This document shows, one piece after another, positions 8,102 to 17,533 of a DNA stretch of 64,000 nt (positions within the stretch are counted from its first letter, which is position 1; the number at the start of each line of letters is the position of its first letter). Source of the DNA: Elusimicrobia bacterium GWA2_56_46 (GTDB lineage Bacteria; Elusimicrobiota; Elusimicrobia; Elusimicrobiales; UBA9959); contig MGTT01000022.1 in the NCBI GenBank assembly GCA_001799575.1, positions 16,407 to 80,406 of the forward strand, read 5' to 3'. A program made the translations under genes and the position numbers. Under the pieces are notes generated by a model. That model saw only the letters and a list, made by a program, of their open reading frames with translations. It searched no databases and was not told where the DNA came from.

Positions 8102-11100
8102 TTAGTTTGTCGTCCAACAGCCGTCCCCCCACATTATCACCCACTTTGTTGAAGTTACAAGCCTTAAGCTTATAGTCGCGTAGGTCTGGGAAGCAAGATT
8201 ATTGTAAATGCTTCCTCCTGAAATAGAGTCCGCTATATACACCCCGGATGGCGCGGTTATTGTCACATTGCCCGCGCCGAGTTTGACCACGGTGAGAGTG
8301 GCGCCGATATCGGCATCGGTCACGGACGGCAAGGTGACGGTCTGCGCGGCGGGGTCATTTATAGTTATGGTTTTGCCGAAGTCGGCGGAAGTGATGATTA
8401 TACCCGAATCCGCCGCCTGTACGGTGAACTTGGGAATAGTGGCGGTTCCGGACGAGATATTGCCTCTATAAACGCCGCCGATATTTATTTCGTTACTGGC
8501 GCCGGCGGCGGATGTGCCCTGATTGTAGCCGATTATAATATTACCCGTGCCGGTGGTGACTTCGTATCCCGCCTGATAGCCGAGGAATATATTACCGCCG
8601 CTTCCGGTTGTCAATTTATATCCCGCCTGGTAACCCACAATCGTGGAACTTGAGAACGAGCCGGAACCGGCTCCGTATTTGTACCCGCCGGCCTGACTGC
8701 CGAATATGGCATTGGCGGAGCCGGTATGATTAAACATCCCCGCCCAACTGCCTAAATAAGAGTTGTTATCCCCGGTGGTATTTTCGGAACCCGACCATTG
8801 GCCCGTAAAAGAGTTCTCCTGGCCCGTAAGATTCTGGTTGCCGGCGAAACTGCCTAAAAAAGTGTTACGCCCGCCCAAGGTGTTCTTACGGCCGGCCTGG
8901 GACCCCGCCATCAAGTTATAACTGCCGCTTGTGTTTAAGATGCCGGCTGCCGTACCCACAAAAACATTATAATCACCTGTATTAACCTTTCCAGCGTCAC
9001 CGCCTATCCCCAAGCTCGCGACCCCCCCCAGTATAGCCAGCACGGTGCTGCCGTTTATCTGATACCGATCGACGGATAAAGTTCCTTTCACAGTTACGGA
9101 ACTCACACCCATATCGCCCACGATGAGGCCGCCGATGTTAAGATAGTTATTGGTTCCGACGGCCGGTGTAAGTTTGTTGTAACCGATCACAATATTGCCG
9201 GTGCCGGTAGTTACGTTATAGCCGGCTTTCCAACCCAGGAATACATTGTTTGAGCCGGTGCTGAGAACGTAGCCGGCCTGGTAACCCAGCAGTGAATTCC
9301 CGGCGTAAGAATTACCGGACTGTCCCCTGCCCGCATCTTTTCCCACTATGGTATTGGAACCGCCGGTTACGTTATACGTACCGGCCCCATAGCCTAACAC
9401 GCTATTATCTGAAACGGTGGTGTTGCCGTAGCCTGCCCCAACCCCGACAAAAGTGTTGCGCGACCCGCTGGTATTGTCGTTCCCGGAAACCGTGCCTATA
9501 AAAGTGTTCTCATAGCCCGTGTTGTTATTGAGACCGGAACTATCGCCCACAAAAGAATTACCGGTGCCGGTAGTATTGGCATAGCCGGAACTATAGCCGA
9601 AAAAAGAGTTGGAGGCCGAATTGTCATTTGAATAACCGGCGTAAGCTCCGACAAATGAGTTCTTCCAGCCCGTAGTGTTAAGATATCCCGCTTTTGCCCC
9701 GGCGAAGACGTTGTACTCGCCGCTAGTTGTGGTGTAGCCGGCCTGATAGCCCAGAAAAACGCTTTCATTGGCTCCGGTCATACTATACCCGGCCTCCGAC
9801 CCGAGTATGGAATTACGGGCGCCGTATATTGAGGCGCCGGTGTTATATCCGACAAAAGCGTTGTCCGCGCTGGCATCCTCCAGCCGGCCGGCGCCGTCCC
9901 CGACAAAAATATTACGCGTCCCCTTGGCTCCGAGCACCGTGGAGCCGTAGATCTGATACCGCGCGGCAGTGACGCTGCTGGAAGTGTTCACCCCGTAAAC
10001 ACCCATTTGCAGCGTGGTGGTCGCCACATGATCGCCCAGGTTGTCGCCGACAGCCGTTCCCCATGCCGCCAGGCCCGCCCCGTCCGAGGTCAGAACCTTG
10101 CCGGCGCCGGGCGCGCCGCCGGTTATTTTTATCTGGCCGGCCACTTCCAGTTTTGCCCCGGGATCCGCCGTCCCTATACCGACATCGCCGTTTGTTGAAA
10201 CAAACAGACCGTAACCGGCTGTGGCATGACTGGCGATAAAGATCGCGGAATCTGTAGCTGAGGTGGAAACCACATGCAGTTTAGCCTGCGGCCCCGTAGT
10301 CCCTACGCCGACGACTCCGGCGAATGAGGATGTTCCGGTTCCTTTTACGGTCAGCCCGCCATTCACCGCGGTGTTCAACGACATCCTCTCATTGGTGCCG
10401 TTAACGTCCCTCCAGGAGTGGTTCTGGCCCGCGTAAAAAATGGTTCCGGAGTTAATACCCAGGCCATAGCCGGTCCATAATTTCAGTTTCAGATTGTTGC
10501 TCGTATCCACGCTGGAAAAAACAATCTGCTGCCCCCCGTCAAGATTGATATTGCCGCCGCTTACATGCAGTTTCCCTGACGGCGTCGTCGTCCCGATGGC
10601 GACATAACCTGCGGTTGAGACATACAGATGGGGCGTGGTCGCGGATGTTGAAATCCAGAGCGATGAGTCGGCCGAATCCGGCGCGATTATAGTCAGCGAG
10701 GAGCCGCTGATCGTCAACTGCCCGGTCATGGTGTCGCCGGTTTTGGCCACCTTGGAATTATCAACGGCGGGAACGACGGGGTAAAGCTCTCCGGTGGACG
10801 TCATGGAGGAGACTATAGTGCCCGCGCTGTTGCGCCAGATCTGCGCGTAGACATTGGCGGCGGTGCCGGTGGAGACCACGTCCAGCGCGGCGCGCGGCGT
10901 ATCGGTGGAAATACCCACCAGGCCGCCGCCGGTTATAAACACGCCGCGGTCAACCGTGCCGCTCATGTGAGAATTCGTGCTGCCGGTGACCAGGAAACCG
11001 CCGCGGGTCTTGAACCAGGCGCGGTCCTGAAGATTGTTAAAAACGCCGACGCCCTGGGAATCGGACCAGGTAAACGCGCCGGCCGCGGTAGAAGTGGAGG

Positions 11101-12868
11101 CGAAACCGGCGGAGAAAGAATAAGCCCCGGCCGCGCTGTTCTGGCGTCCGCCCGGAACGGTAGCGGTGTCGCCAGGGGCGCTATTCCCCACGCCCCCGCC
11201 GACGGAAGAGTACTGGTTGCCGGCGGTATTCTGCGAACCTCCGGCGACTACGGCATACAGTCCGGAACCGGTATTCTGCTGGCCGCCGCTTATAACGGAA
11301 TAGGCTCCGCTTGCGACTTCAGTGGCATTGCTGCGGTTTACCTGGAGATCCACAGCGCCCGCCCCACGCGCGTTGCCGGCCACACTCCCCCTGCCGACCC
11401 CGGCGGTCTGAACCTCGCCGTAGGTGCTTATATATACGCCGGAGGCGCTTATGCTCGAAACACTTACAACCGGAAAACCGGCCATGTTCAGGTTCTGTGT
11501 AGCGGTATGGTTCCCGAGGTTGTCGCCGGTTATCCCCGTAAGCCCGGAGCCGTCGCCGTAATACTTAACCGCCGAGCTGAAGCCCACTATGTACACATTG
11601 GTGGATACCCGCACCCCGCCGCCCAACGCGGCCGACGCTTCCGATGATACCATTACATTGCCGGCCAGTTTAACCTGCGCGCCGCTAAAGCCAACGCCTG
11701 TAGCGGTGAAAGAAGACGCGGTTACGTCCCGCGTGAACGTATTGCCGCCCGTGAAGGTCTGCGTGCTGCTGCGGTAAGCGCCGTCGCGCACCGTCTCGGC
11801 GTCCCGCAAATGATCGAATGCCGAAACCGGGCCGGCACGGACGCAACGGACATAGCGGCTGGAAGTCTTGGCGATGGCGGTCACGCTACCGATATTGAAG
11901 TCCACGCCCCACGCGCTAGTAGTGTCATATTCGGTAGAAGACCAATACCAATTGGCAGCGAACCCTCCCACCACCCCCCTCTGCACGTAGAGCAGCGCCA
12001 ACTCGTCCTTGGAAGGCAGGTACCAGTCGTCGTAGTACACGCCGCTCACCGTTACCGCGTAATCCGCGCACAGCCGCGCCGGGGAGCTGCCCGGGCCCGT
12101 GGTGGTGGTTATCATCACAGTATTGGACCTGCCACCGCCTATGCCATCCACACCGGCGCCGGTAAACCCGTTAGTGGGCGTCCACAGCATACCCGCACTT
12201 TGGTCAGCCGTGGCGGAGATAAGCGCGCTGCGCCCCTTCGGGTCCACCCAGTATACTATGCCGCCCCCGTAGGCGTCGCCTATCTTCAGCGTGTCGGTTG
12301 ATACCCCCGTAAGCCTAGATCCATCGCCGTAATACTGTGTAGCCGAGCTTATACCCGCCACAAAAAGATTGGTGCTGACATATACCCCGCCATGCTGCGC
12401 CGCCGTGGCGGAAGTGATGAACACATTGGATCGGAAATTAATGGACGACACCCCGACCATGTTCCAACTGGCCATATTCAGCGTGGTGGTAGCCACATGA
12501 TCGCCCAGGTTGTCGCCGACAGCCGTTCCCCATGCCGCAAGGCCCGCCCCGTCCGAGGTCAGCACCTTGCCCGCGCCGGGCGTGCCGCCGGTTATCTTTA
12601 CCTGGCCGGCGACTTCCAGCCTGGCCCCGGGAACGGATGTACCCAGGCCGACATTGCCGGCGGTGGAAACGAATAAATGGGGGGTTACAGCGGAAGTGGA
12701 GGCCCAGAGGCTGGCGGATTGCGTAACGGGAACCAAAATAGTGGCCGAACTGAAAAGCGTGGCCGCGCCGTTCACGGCCAGTTTATCGATCACTTCAAAT
12801 TCGGCGGCGTACCCGGGCCGCACAACCAGTAAAAGGGCGACAACCAGGGTTTTAGTCATATGTCGCAT
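8102..12868 (-). CDS. Giant secreted YadA-head/tail-fibre-like protein with internal DUF1566 domain
   Basis: I predict 1588 residues from the ATG at 12868 (AAAGGTG upstream) with a signal peptide ending GYAA. Residues 30-190 and many later parts are fibre-like modules (STAGNVGLGT, LEVAGQVKI, YYGDGSGLTG). Residues about 196-347 form a complete DUF1566 domain ending RYVRCVRAGP. The C-terminal third is a run of YadA-like head repeats with the core N-T/S-F-V/L-G-x-x-A-G-Y. A final beta-rich domain follows, without an outer-membrane barrel anchor or peptidase S74 chaperone. It is probably a trimeric, surface or appendage-associated fibre. No anchoring or secretion partner is visible apart from the DUF1566 neighbour. 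Confidence 0.75.
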   Translation of the reverse strand: MRHMTKTLVVALLLVVRPGYAAEFEVIDKLAVNGAATLFSSATILVPVTQSASLWASTSAVTPHLFVSTAGNVGLGTSVPGARLEVAGQVKITGGTPGAGKVLTSDGAGLAAWGTAVGDNLGDHVATTTLNMASWNMVGVSSINFRSNVFITSATAAQHGGVYVSTNLFVAGISSATQYYGDGSRLTGVSTDTLKIGDAYGGGIVYWVDPKGRSALISATADQSAGMLWTPTNGFTGAGVDGIGGGRSNTVMITTTTGPGSSPARLCADYAVTVSGVYYDDWYLPSKDELALLYVQRGVVGGFAANWYWSSTEYDTTSAWGVDFNIGSVTAIAKTSSRYVRCVRAGPVSAFDHLRDAETVRDGAYRSSTQTFTGGNTFTRDVTASSFTATGVGFSGAQVKLAGNVMVSSEASAALGGGVRVSTNVYIVGFSSAVKYYGDGSGLTGITGDNLGNHTATQNLNMAGFPVVSVSSISASGVYISTYGEVQTAGVGRGSVAGNARGAGAVDLQVNRSNATEVASGAYSVISGGQQNTGSGLYAVVAGGSQNTAGNQYSSVGGGVGNSAPGDTATVPGGRQNSAAGAYSFSAGFASTSTAAGAFTWSDSQGVGVFNNLQDRAWFKTRGGFLVTGSTNSHMSGTVDRGVFITGGGLVGISTDTPRAALDVVSTGTAANVYAQIWRNSAGTIVSSMTSTGELYPVVPAVDNSKVAKTGDTMTGQLTISGSSLTIIAPDSADSSLWISTSATTPHLYVSTAGYVAIGTTTPSGKLHVSGGNINLDGGQQIVFSSVDTSNNLKLKLWTGYGLGINSGTIFYAGQNHSWRDVNGTNERMSLNTAVNGGLTVKGTGTSSFAGVVGVGTTGPQAKLHVVSTSATDSAIFIASHATAGYGLFVSTNGDVGIGTADPGAKLEVAGQIKITGGAPGAGKVLTSDGAGLAAWGTAVGDNLGDHVATTTLQMGVYGVNTSSSVTAARYQIYGSTVLGAKGTRNIFVGDGAGRLEDASADNAFVGYNTGASIYGARNSILGSEAGYSMTGANESVFLGYQAGYTTTSGEYNVFAGAKAGYLNTTGWKNSFVGAYAGYSNDNSASNSFFGYSSGYANTTGTGNSFVGDSSGLNNNTGYENTFIGTVSGNDNTSGSRNTFVGVGAGYGNTTVSDNSVLGYGAGTYNVTGGSNTIVGKDAGRGQSGNSYAGNSLLGYQAGYVLSTGSNNVFLGWKAGYNVTTGTGNIVIGYNKLTPAVGTNNYLNIGGLIVGDMGVSSVTVKGTLSVDRYQINGSTVLAILGGVASLGIGGDAGKVNTGDYNVFVGTAAGILNTSGSYNLMAGSQAGRKNTLGGRNTFLGSFAGNQNLTGQENSFTGQWSGSENTTGDNNSYLGSWAGMFNHTGSANAIFGSQAGGYKYGAGSGSFSSSTIVGYQAGYKLTTGSGGNIFLGYQAGYEVTTGTGNIIIGYNQGTSAAGASNEINIGGVYRGNISSGTATIPKFTVQAADSGIIITSADFGKTITINDPAAQTVTLPSVTDADIGATLTVVKLGAGNVTITAPSGVYIADSISGGSIYNNLASQTYATISLRLVTSTKWVIMWGDGCWTTN
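10010..10190 (-). repeat. Internal direct repeat of the giant gene, copy 1
   Basis: This segment is nearly identical at DNA level to 12480-12660, with only scattered third-position changes. It encodes a module running from EVAGQIKITGG through VLTSDGAGLAAWG to NLGDHVATTTL. The similarity suggests recent internal duplication or gene conversion. Confidence 0.75.
12480..12660 (-). repeat. Internal direct repeat of the giant gene, copy 2
   Basis: This is the partner of 10010-10190 and encodes the same fibre module near the N-terminus, just ahead of the DUF1566 domain. Confidence 0.75.
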
Positions 12869-12939
12869 AAATTCACACCTTTTCCGAAAGATTCCCCCCA
12901 GTAGCCGGCACGCAAACCTCATAGCCAAACGTCCAGCAT

Positions 12940-12945
12940 ATTATA
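12940..12945 (-). promoter_or_regulatory. Possible -10 element upstream of the giant gene
   Basis: TATAAT on the minus strand lies 72 bases before the chosen start, in an AT-rich patch between two coding regions. No good -35 box is visible, so this is tentative. Confidence 0.3.
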
Positions 12946-13010
12946 TATGATGGACAATAGGAAATCCCGAAGAAATTACGAAGATTTAACGACCTGGGTA
13001 AGATAGTTTT

Positions 13011-14129
13011 TCACCGCCATTCTTCGTTTTGGATCTTCCAGCCGTCTTCCAGCTTCTCCACGTAGTAGGCGATCTTCCGGGTCGTCAGGTCTTTAAAACG
13101 GCGGGTGGCGCGGACCAGCGCCCTCCGGCCGTTCTTTACGCCGAGATCGTAGATCTCGTTCACCTGCGTTTCCAGAAGCTTTTCCATATAAAACTTCAGG
13201 TTGCCATCGAAATATCTGATACGCTTCCTGCCGATGCGGTCATAGGTCAGGGAAAAGGCCTGAGCGTCGCTCTTTATCACCGCCGCGTCCTGGGACGAGA
13301 ACAGCTTCCGAACCTCCGCCTCGTCCGGCGCGGGAAGGCGCGGCAGATCCTTCGCCTGAAAAGGCGCCGCGGCCTTGTTCCAGCCGGCTTCGGCGTTCTC
13401 CAACGGCCTGCCGTAGATCTCTTTGAATTTTTCCCCGAAGCGCTCCAACCGTTCGTCCGGATGCAGCCGTCCCAGCTCACGGGTAGCCGCGTATAATTCC
13501 ATGAATTTTTTCCAGCCCGCGGCCTCCACCAGGAACTTCACGAATGAACCGGCTTTTGTGTAGGACAGGCTGGAAAGGTCGTTCCCATAGGCCAGGTCGG
13601 CGTTTTCGACGCTGAACCGGCTCTGATAACCGAGGATACGGGATTTGTAAGAAAGCCATTCATGCAGATCCCTGCCGGACTGATCGAGGTACTCCGCCAT
13701 GCCTTCCGCCAGAAGCGGGACAGAGTGGCGCCCCCCCAGCAGCCGGAAAGAGAGCGCGTGCGCGAGTTCGTGCCCGTAGCTGATCTTTTCGTAGCAGGGC
13801 GAGAAATCAAAATAAACGGCGCTGATGGAATCCCCCGAGGTCGAGCCTTCCCCGAAACCCGAGGGGGTCGAGCCCCGATCCGGGTAAAAAGTGATATCTA
13901 TCCTGCCGCCCGGCGCCTCACCCAGGGCGGCGGAAATGGCCGCGTAAGCGCGCTCACGGTTGGCGGCGATGGCCGCCATCTCGCGGCCGGCGGCGCTGTC
14001 TTTGACGTAATGGAAAATAAAATGAGGGCTTTCCGAGGAAACAAAGACCGGCCCGGCCGCCGCGCCGGGGCTCGCCGCCACGGAGCCCATAAACAGGATC
14101 GCCAGACGGATTAAAACCTGTTTTTTCAT
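13011..14129 (-). CDS. Secreted gluzincin-like metallopeptidase
   Basis: The 372-residue product has a signal peptide (MKKQVLIRLAIL..., cleavage near AAAGP). It carries a zinc-binding HELAH at residues 120-124 and a downstream AEGMAEYL (142-148) supplying the third ligand, as in the peptidase MA-like superfamily. The C-terminal 130 residues resemble an NTF2-like or DUF4440-type fold (LTYDRIGRKRIRYF... KIAYYVEKLEDGWKIQ). I use the ATG at 14129 because it opens the signal peptide; an upstream in-frame start adds twelve polar residues. It lies 56 bases downstream of the MFS gene of the ATP-grasp operon and could be co-transcribed. The substrate is unknown. Confidence 0.75.
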   Translation of the reverse strand: MKKQVLIRLAILFMGSVAASPGAAAGPVFVSSESPHFIFHYVKDSAAGREMAAIAANRERAYAAISAALGEAPGGRIDITFYPDRGSTPSGFGEGSTSGDSISAVYFDFSPCYEKISYGHELAHALSFRLLGGRHSVPLLAEGMAEYLDQSGRDLHEWLSYKSRILGYQSRFSVENADLAYGNDLSSLSYTKAGSFVKFLVEAAGWKKFMELYAATRELGRLHPDERLERFGEKFKEIYGRPLENAEAGWNKAAAPFQAKDLPRLPAPDEAEVRKLFSSQDAAVIKSDAQAFSLTYDRIGRKRIRYFDGNLKFYMEKLLETQVNEIYDLGVKNGRRALVRATRRFKDLTTRKIAYYVEKLEDGWKIQNEEWR

Positions 14130-14185
14130 AAGCCGACTTTTCGACGAAAATTTATTGACCCGCAAAAGCCCTAGTTTTGCGCAAG

Positions 14186-15424
14186 TTAGACAATAGCACT
14201 ATCAGAGTCGCTTGTTATCGCGCCGGCAGGGGTTATATGCGGATCCACCAGAAAGATGGCGTAAAACTCGGCGGTCAGGGCCAGAACGGCCCTGACGATA
14301 AGCATAAAAGCGACCCCGTAAGTGGTCCAGAGAAATCCGCCGAGCATCGGCCCCAGCGTCTCGCCCAGATTTTCGCCGATGGTCATGGTGCCTATGGTCT
14401 GGGCTCTCCGGGAGCGGTCGGCGCCGGAGATCCTGGCCATCAGCGCCCCCCAGGCGGGGCGGAAAGCGGCCTTGCCCATGTCATCCACCACTTTTCCGGC
14501 CGCCACGCCCGCCAGGGCGGGAAAGAAGAGGTAAAGCAGAGAGGAAAGCGTATTGGCGGCGCTCCTGATGAGAAGGACAAGTTTGCGGCTGACATTGTCG
14601 GACAGCCAGCCGAAAACTGGGCCTGAAACCATCATGAGCGCGGTTGAAATCCCGAAAACAAGGCCGGTCTGTGCTTCTGTAAGACCCGCGTACTGGGTCG
14701 CCAGGAGCGGGAAGAGCGAGTTCAGCATCGAACTGGTGCTGGTGATCAGGAAACCGAAACCGGCGAAAGTTGCTATGGGAACCTTGGGAACAGCGGGCCG
14801 GACGGCGTCCGGCTCAGGGCCGGGAACCGGCTTTTCAGGAAGACGCTCATGGACTTGTTCCCTGGTATAGCGCAGCACGACATAAAGAGGCAGCACCGAC
14901 AACGCGAAAGCGCAGAGGAAAACGAACTTATAATTGGCGACGGTCCACGCAAGCAGGAGCCCCGCGGCCGTCTTACCGAGGGCGCCCGCCGTATAGCGCG
15001 CGGTCCAGTACCACGAGAATGCGGAAGCCACCGATTTCTCTCCGCCGCGCTCAGCCAGCATGGAATTGATGGCCGGATCGCGCAGTGACTCTATCATGCC
15101 GTGCAGAAGTCGTATAGCGTAAAGCTGCCAGGGCGCGTCCGAGAAAGCCAGCAGCAGCGCCATAAAGCTTCTGGAACCGATCGCCAGGCCCAGGCTGCGC
15201 TTGAAACCGAAGCGATCGGCGAACCGGCTCATGAACGGCTTCAGGGAAACTTCGGCGACGGCGTTAACGCCGAACAGCACGCCGATGGCGGTCATGCTCA
15301 TGCCGATATGATGGGCGTAGAGGGGCAGGGCGAAACTGACAAGCCCGAAGCTCAGGCGCGACAGGAACCCCTCTCCGATAAGCGCAAGGAGCTCGGGAGA
15401 CGCGCGCGGCGCCGCAGGCTTCAT
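14186..15424 (-). CDS. Major facilitator superfamily transporter
   Basis: This 412-residue protein has twelve predicted membrane helices in two halves separated by a polar, proline-rich loop (about residues 195-215). The MFS loop motif after helix 2 appears as SRFADRFGFKRS and recurs as GWLSDNVSRK in the second half. It most resembles drug or metabolite exporters of the DHA1 type. Its start overlaps the stop of ATP-grasp gene A by four bases (ATGA), so it is translationally coupled as the last gene of the five-gene ATP-grasp operon. The simplest inference is that it exports, or imports, the product or substrate of that pathway. Confidence 0.85.
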   Translation of the reverse strand: MKPAAPRASPELLALIGEGFLSRLSFGLVSFALPLYAHHIGMSMTAIGVLFGVNAVAEVSLKPFMSRFADRFGFKRSLGLAIGSRSFMALLLAFSDAPWQLYAIRLLHGMIESLRDPAINSMLAERGGEKSVASAFSWYWTARYTAGALGKTAAGLLLAWTVANYKFVFLCAFALSVLPLYVVLRYTREQVHERLPEKPVPGPEPDAVRPAVPKVPIATFAGFGFLITSTSSMLNSLFPLLATQYAGLTEAQTGLVFGISTALMMVSGPVFGWLSDNVSRKLVLLIRSAANTLSSLLYLFFPALAGVAAGKVVDDMGKAAFRPAWGALMARISGADRSRRAQTIGTMTIGENLGETLGPMLGGFLWTTYGVAFMLIVRAVLALTAEFYAIFLVDPHITPAGAITSDSDSAIV

Positions 15425-16251
15425 GCGGCGCTCCCGGGAGACGGGAGAGCCAGGGAAATTTTTCCGGCGGCGTAGTTCTCAATATAATCCGCCACGGCCT
15501 CGGCCGCGTTAGGCGCGCCTTTATAGCCTGGAAAGCAATTAACGTCCACCACCGACGGCCCACGCGGCGTTTCAATGAGATCCAGGCCGAACAGGCCGAG
15601 ACCGAAAGCCCGGCCGCAGCGCAGAGCCAGATCGCGTTCCTCCGAAGTGACCGGGCACGAACGTCCGGGAACAGAGTAGCTGGTGGCCGAGAAAGGTTTG
15701 CGTATCGCGAAAACCTGCTCTCCGGCTACATAAAGCCTGAGGTCTTCCCCCGTGCCTTCTAGGAACTCCTGGATAAGCATTGGGCCTTCCGGAACCGGCA
15801 GCGCTTTTACGTCTTCCGGGGTTCTCACCACTTTAACGCCTATCCCCCGCCAGCCCATGCAGGGCTTGACGATGAGGGGAATCTGTTTGACGAGCGGGAG
15901 AAGGAGCCCCATGTCCCCGGTGACCCAGGAGCGGGGGGACGGGATGCCGCCGGCGCGCAGATATTGAACCGAGATGATCTTGTTGCGGGTGGCGGCGCTG
16001 GAAGGGTACGGATTCAGAAGCCTGGCCCCGCGCGCGTGAAGCACGCCGGCAAGGCTCAGGGAAAGATCCGTATAGGATTTCAGGAGATAGAGTGTGTTTT
16101 CCGTGTCCAGACCGTCCAGCCGCGTCAGCTGCTCTTCGGCGATCATGCTTTCCACCACGCGGCCGCGGCTGGAGAGGATCTCCGAAACATCCAGGACTAT
16201 CTGGCTCGGCACCGGCGGATCCCGCCTCGCCGCCATAAAACAAAACTTCAT
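15421..16251 (-). CDS. ATP-grasp enzyme A (RimK/ITPK-like)
   Basis: This 276-residue protein has an N-terminal preATP-grasp domain ending around NPYPSSAATRNK (80-91). The ATP-grasp fold shows IVKPCMGWRGIG (127-138, nucleotide-binding Lys and Gly-rich loop), IQEFLEG (160-166), RLYVAGEQVFAIRK (172-185) and the metal site VDVNCFPGYKG (235-245). The D-x-N-x-F-P-x-Y-x-G form is shared by RimK-type ligases and by inositol-tris/tetrakisphosphate kinases. The product could therefore be an amide-forming ligase or a small-molecule kinase. It is coupled to the MFS gene by a four-base overlap. It is a clear paralogue of protein B. Confidence 0.85.
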   Translation of the reverse strand: MKFCFMAARRDPPVPSQIVLDVSEILSSRGRVVESMIAEEQLTRLDGLDTENTLYLLKSYTDLSLSLAGVLHARGARLLNPYPSSAATRNKIISVQYLRAGGIPSPRSWVTGDMGLLLPLVKQIPLIVKPCMGWRGIGVKVVRTPEDVKALPVPEGPMLIQEFLEGTGEDLRLYVAGEQVFAIRKPFSATSYSVPGRSCPVTSEERDLALRCGRAFGLGLFGLDLIETPRGPSVVDVNCFPGYKGAPNAAEAVADYIENYAAGKISLALPSPGSAA

Positions 16252-16310
16252 AGTTTCTCCTTAACTTTAGCGGTTAGTGAACAGCGCCCAGTAATCAGTA
16301 AAAATGCGCT

Positions 16311-16338
16311 GATCACTAATCACTAACCACTGGCCACT
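16311..16338. repeat. Heptad array, (G/A)(A/G)(T/C)CACT family
   Basis: Four heptads ending in CACT lie just past the stop of the dehydrogenase-like gene. A weaker inverted counterpart (GGTTAGT and nearby, 16272-16300) lies toward gene A, so the spacer could fold back on itself. Confidence 0.75.
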
Positions 16339-16342
16339 GTTT

Positions 16343-17533
16343 TTAGTTCCAGGTCATACTGTCGAGACTCAGCAGTACTCTGCCGTGCTGCCACCCCTCC
16401 GACAGACGGTGCCAGGAATCAGCGGCGAGCCGGCCGAAAGGGCTGGAGCCGTCCACTCCGCAGTATTTGTGAATGGTCTCCTCTCCGCCCCGGGTCGCGA
16501 CATGGTGCCGCAACTCGAACGCCGAGGGATCCCTGTAATTGTTGAAGAACAGCGCCGCCGCGACGGCCAGCCCGAGATTTTTAGGCTCCACGCCTGCCGC
16601 TTCCGCCAGGAGCGCGGTTCCGACCAGTCTGTCCTCCGCTTTCAGCTTCCGGCCGGGTTCGCGGCCTACGCGGCTTATAGGGTCGCATAATTGCGGGTTG
16701 CAGATACGATCCAGAACTTCCCGGCAATCGCTCTCGTCGCCCGCGATCTCTTTGCCGTAGCGGGCCGCCAGGCCCTGCTGGCCTTCCTTTATGACCGCAA
16801 GCACCGCGGCGCGGATCTGGGGATCCCTGATGGCCGTGTGGATGTATCTATAGCCTTTCAGACAGCCAAGGTAAGCGGTAGCGGCGTGCGCGGCGCTGAA
16901 CATGCAGAATTTTTTCTGGACCCAGGCTTCGTATTTATCCGTTACCAGCATTCCCTCGATGTGAGGCAGCGTCCCGCGCAGCCCGGCGCTTTCCACTATA
17001 AACCTGGAATAAGTATCCCCCACGAACACCAGAGGCTCTCCGGCTTCGGGATCTCCTATACGCTGCGTCACGGCCCTGGAGATCAGAACCCCGGCGAAAC
17101 CGTGGCGATCCAGCGGGAAGCCGTCCGGCAGATGCCGGCTCACCCAATAGCGCAGCGAAGGCCCGGCGCTTCCGGAATTTTCAAAGGCCAGAACGTTTAT
17201 CGGCTCTACGCGCTTCGCTATGCCCGCGGCGATGAGGCCGGAAATATCTTCAAGGTTATCGCAGCCGACCGAGGTGATGATAACGCCCGCGTCCGCTATC
17301 TCCTCAGCCACGCGCCCGGTTTCACAGGCGGAGACGGCGCGGATCCCGTCCACCGTTATCTCCCTCGTTCCGCCCTGCCCCGCCAGGCGCACGACGTAGC
17401 GTCCTACCCGGTTGAGATGTTCCGCCATCAAGGGGTTTCTGGCGACAAAAACCGCCTCATGTCCGGAATCGCGTAAAAGCTGGCCCGCCAGCCCGCAGCC
17501 TATCCGGCCGGCCCCGAAGATAACAGCTTTCAT
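16343..17533 (-). CDS. Mannitol-1-phosphate 5-dehydrogenase-like NAD(P)-dependent enzyme
   Basis: This 396-residue protein is from the polyol-specific long-chain dehydrogenase family. An N-terminal Rossmann motif GAGRIGCG (7-14) is followed by a helical C-terminal domain with YLGCLKGYRYIHTAI (221-235) and GRKLKAEDRLVG (294-305), both typical of MtlD. In characterised members the catalytic set is K-x4-N-x2-H; here it reads K208, S213, H216, so the Asn is replaced by Ser. The substrate may differ from mannitol or fructose phosphate. The gene overlaps ATP-grasp gene B by four bases and lies inside the operon, so it probably oxidises or reduces an intermediate of the same pathway. Confidence 0.8.
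   Translation of the reverse strand: MKAVIFGAGRIGCGLAGQLLRDSGHEAVFVARNPLMAEHLNRVGRYVVRLAGQGGTREITVDGIRAVSACETGRVAEEIADAGVIITSVGCDNLEDISGLIAAGIAKRVEPINVLAFENSGSAGPSLRYWVSRHLPDGFPLDRHGFAGVLISRAVTQRIGDPEAGEPLVFVGDTYSRFIVESAGLRGTLPHIEGMLVTDKYEAWVQKKFCMFSAAHAATAYLGCLKGYRYIHTAIRDPQIRAAVLAVIKEGQQGLAARYGKEIAGDESDCREVLDRICNPQLCDPISRVGREPGRKLKAEDRLVGTALLAEAAGVEPKNLGLAVAAALFFNNYRDPSAFELRHHVATRGGEETIHKYCGVDGSSPFGRLAADSWHRLSEGWQHGRVLLSLDSMTWN

Noticed and set aside
7452..12868. A diversity-generating retroelement in this window
   Set aside because: There is a suitable target domain but no reverse transcriptase, accessory gene or template repeat here. It is kept only as something to look for elsewhere.
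8102..12868. Trimeric autotransporter adhesin
   Set aside because: YadA-like head repeats are present, but the C-terminal membrane-anchor domain that defines the class is not.
12868..12928. Upstream start of the giant surface protein
   Set aside because: The extra 20 residues are basic and precede the real signal peptide, and the later ATG has a better ribosome-binding site.
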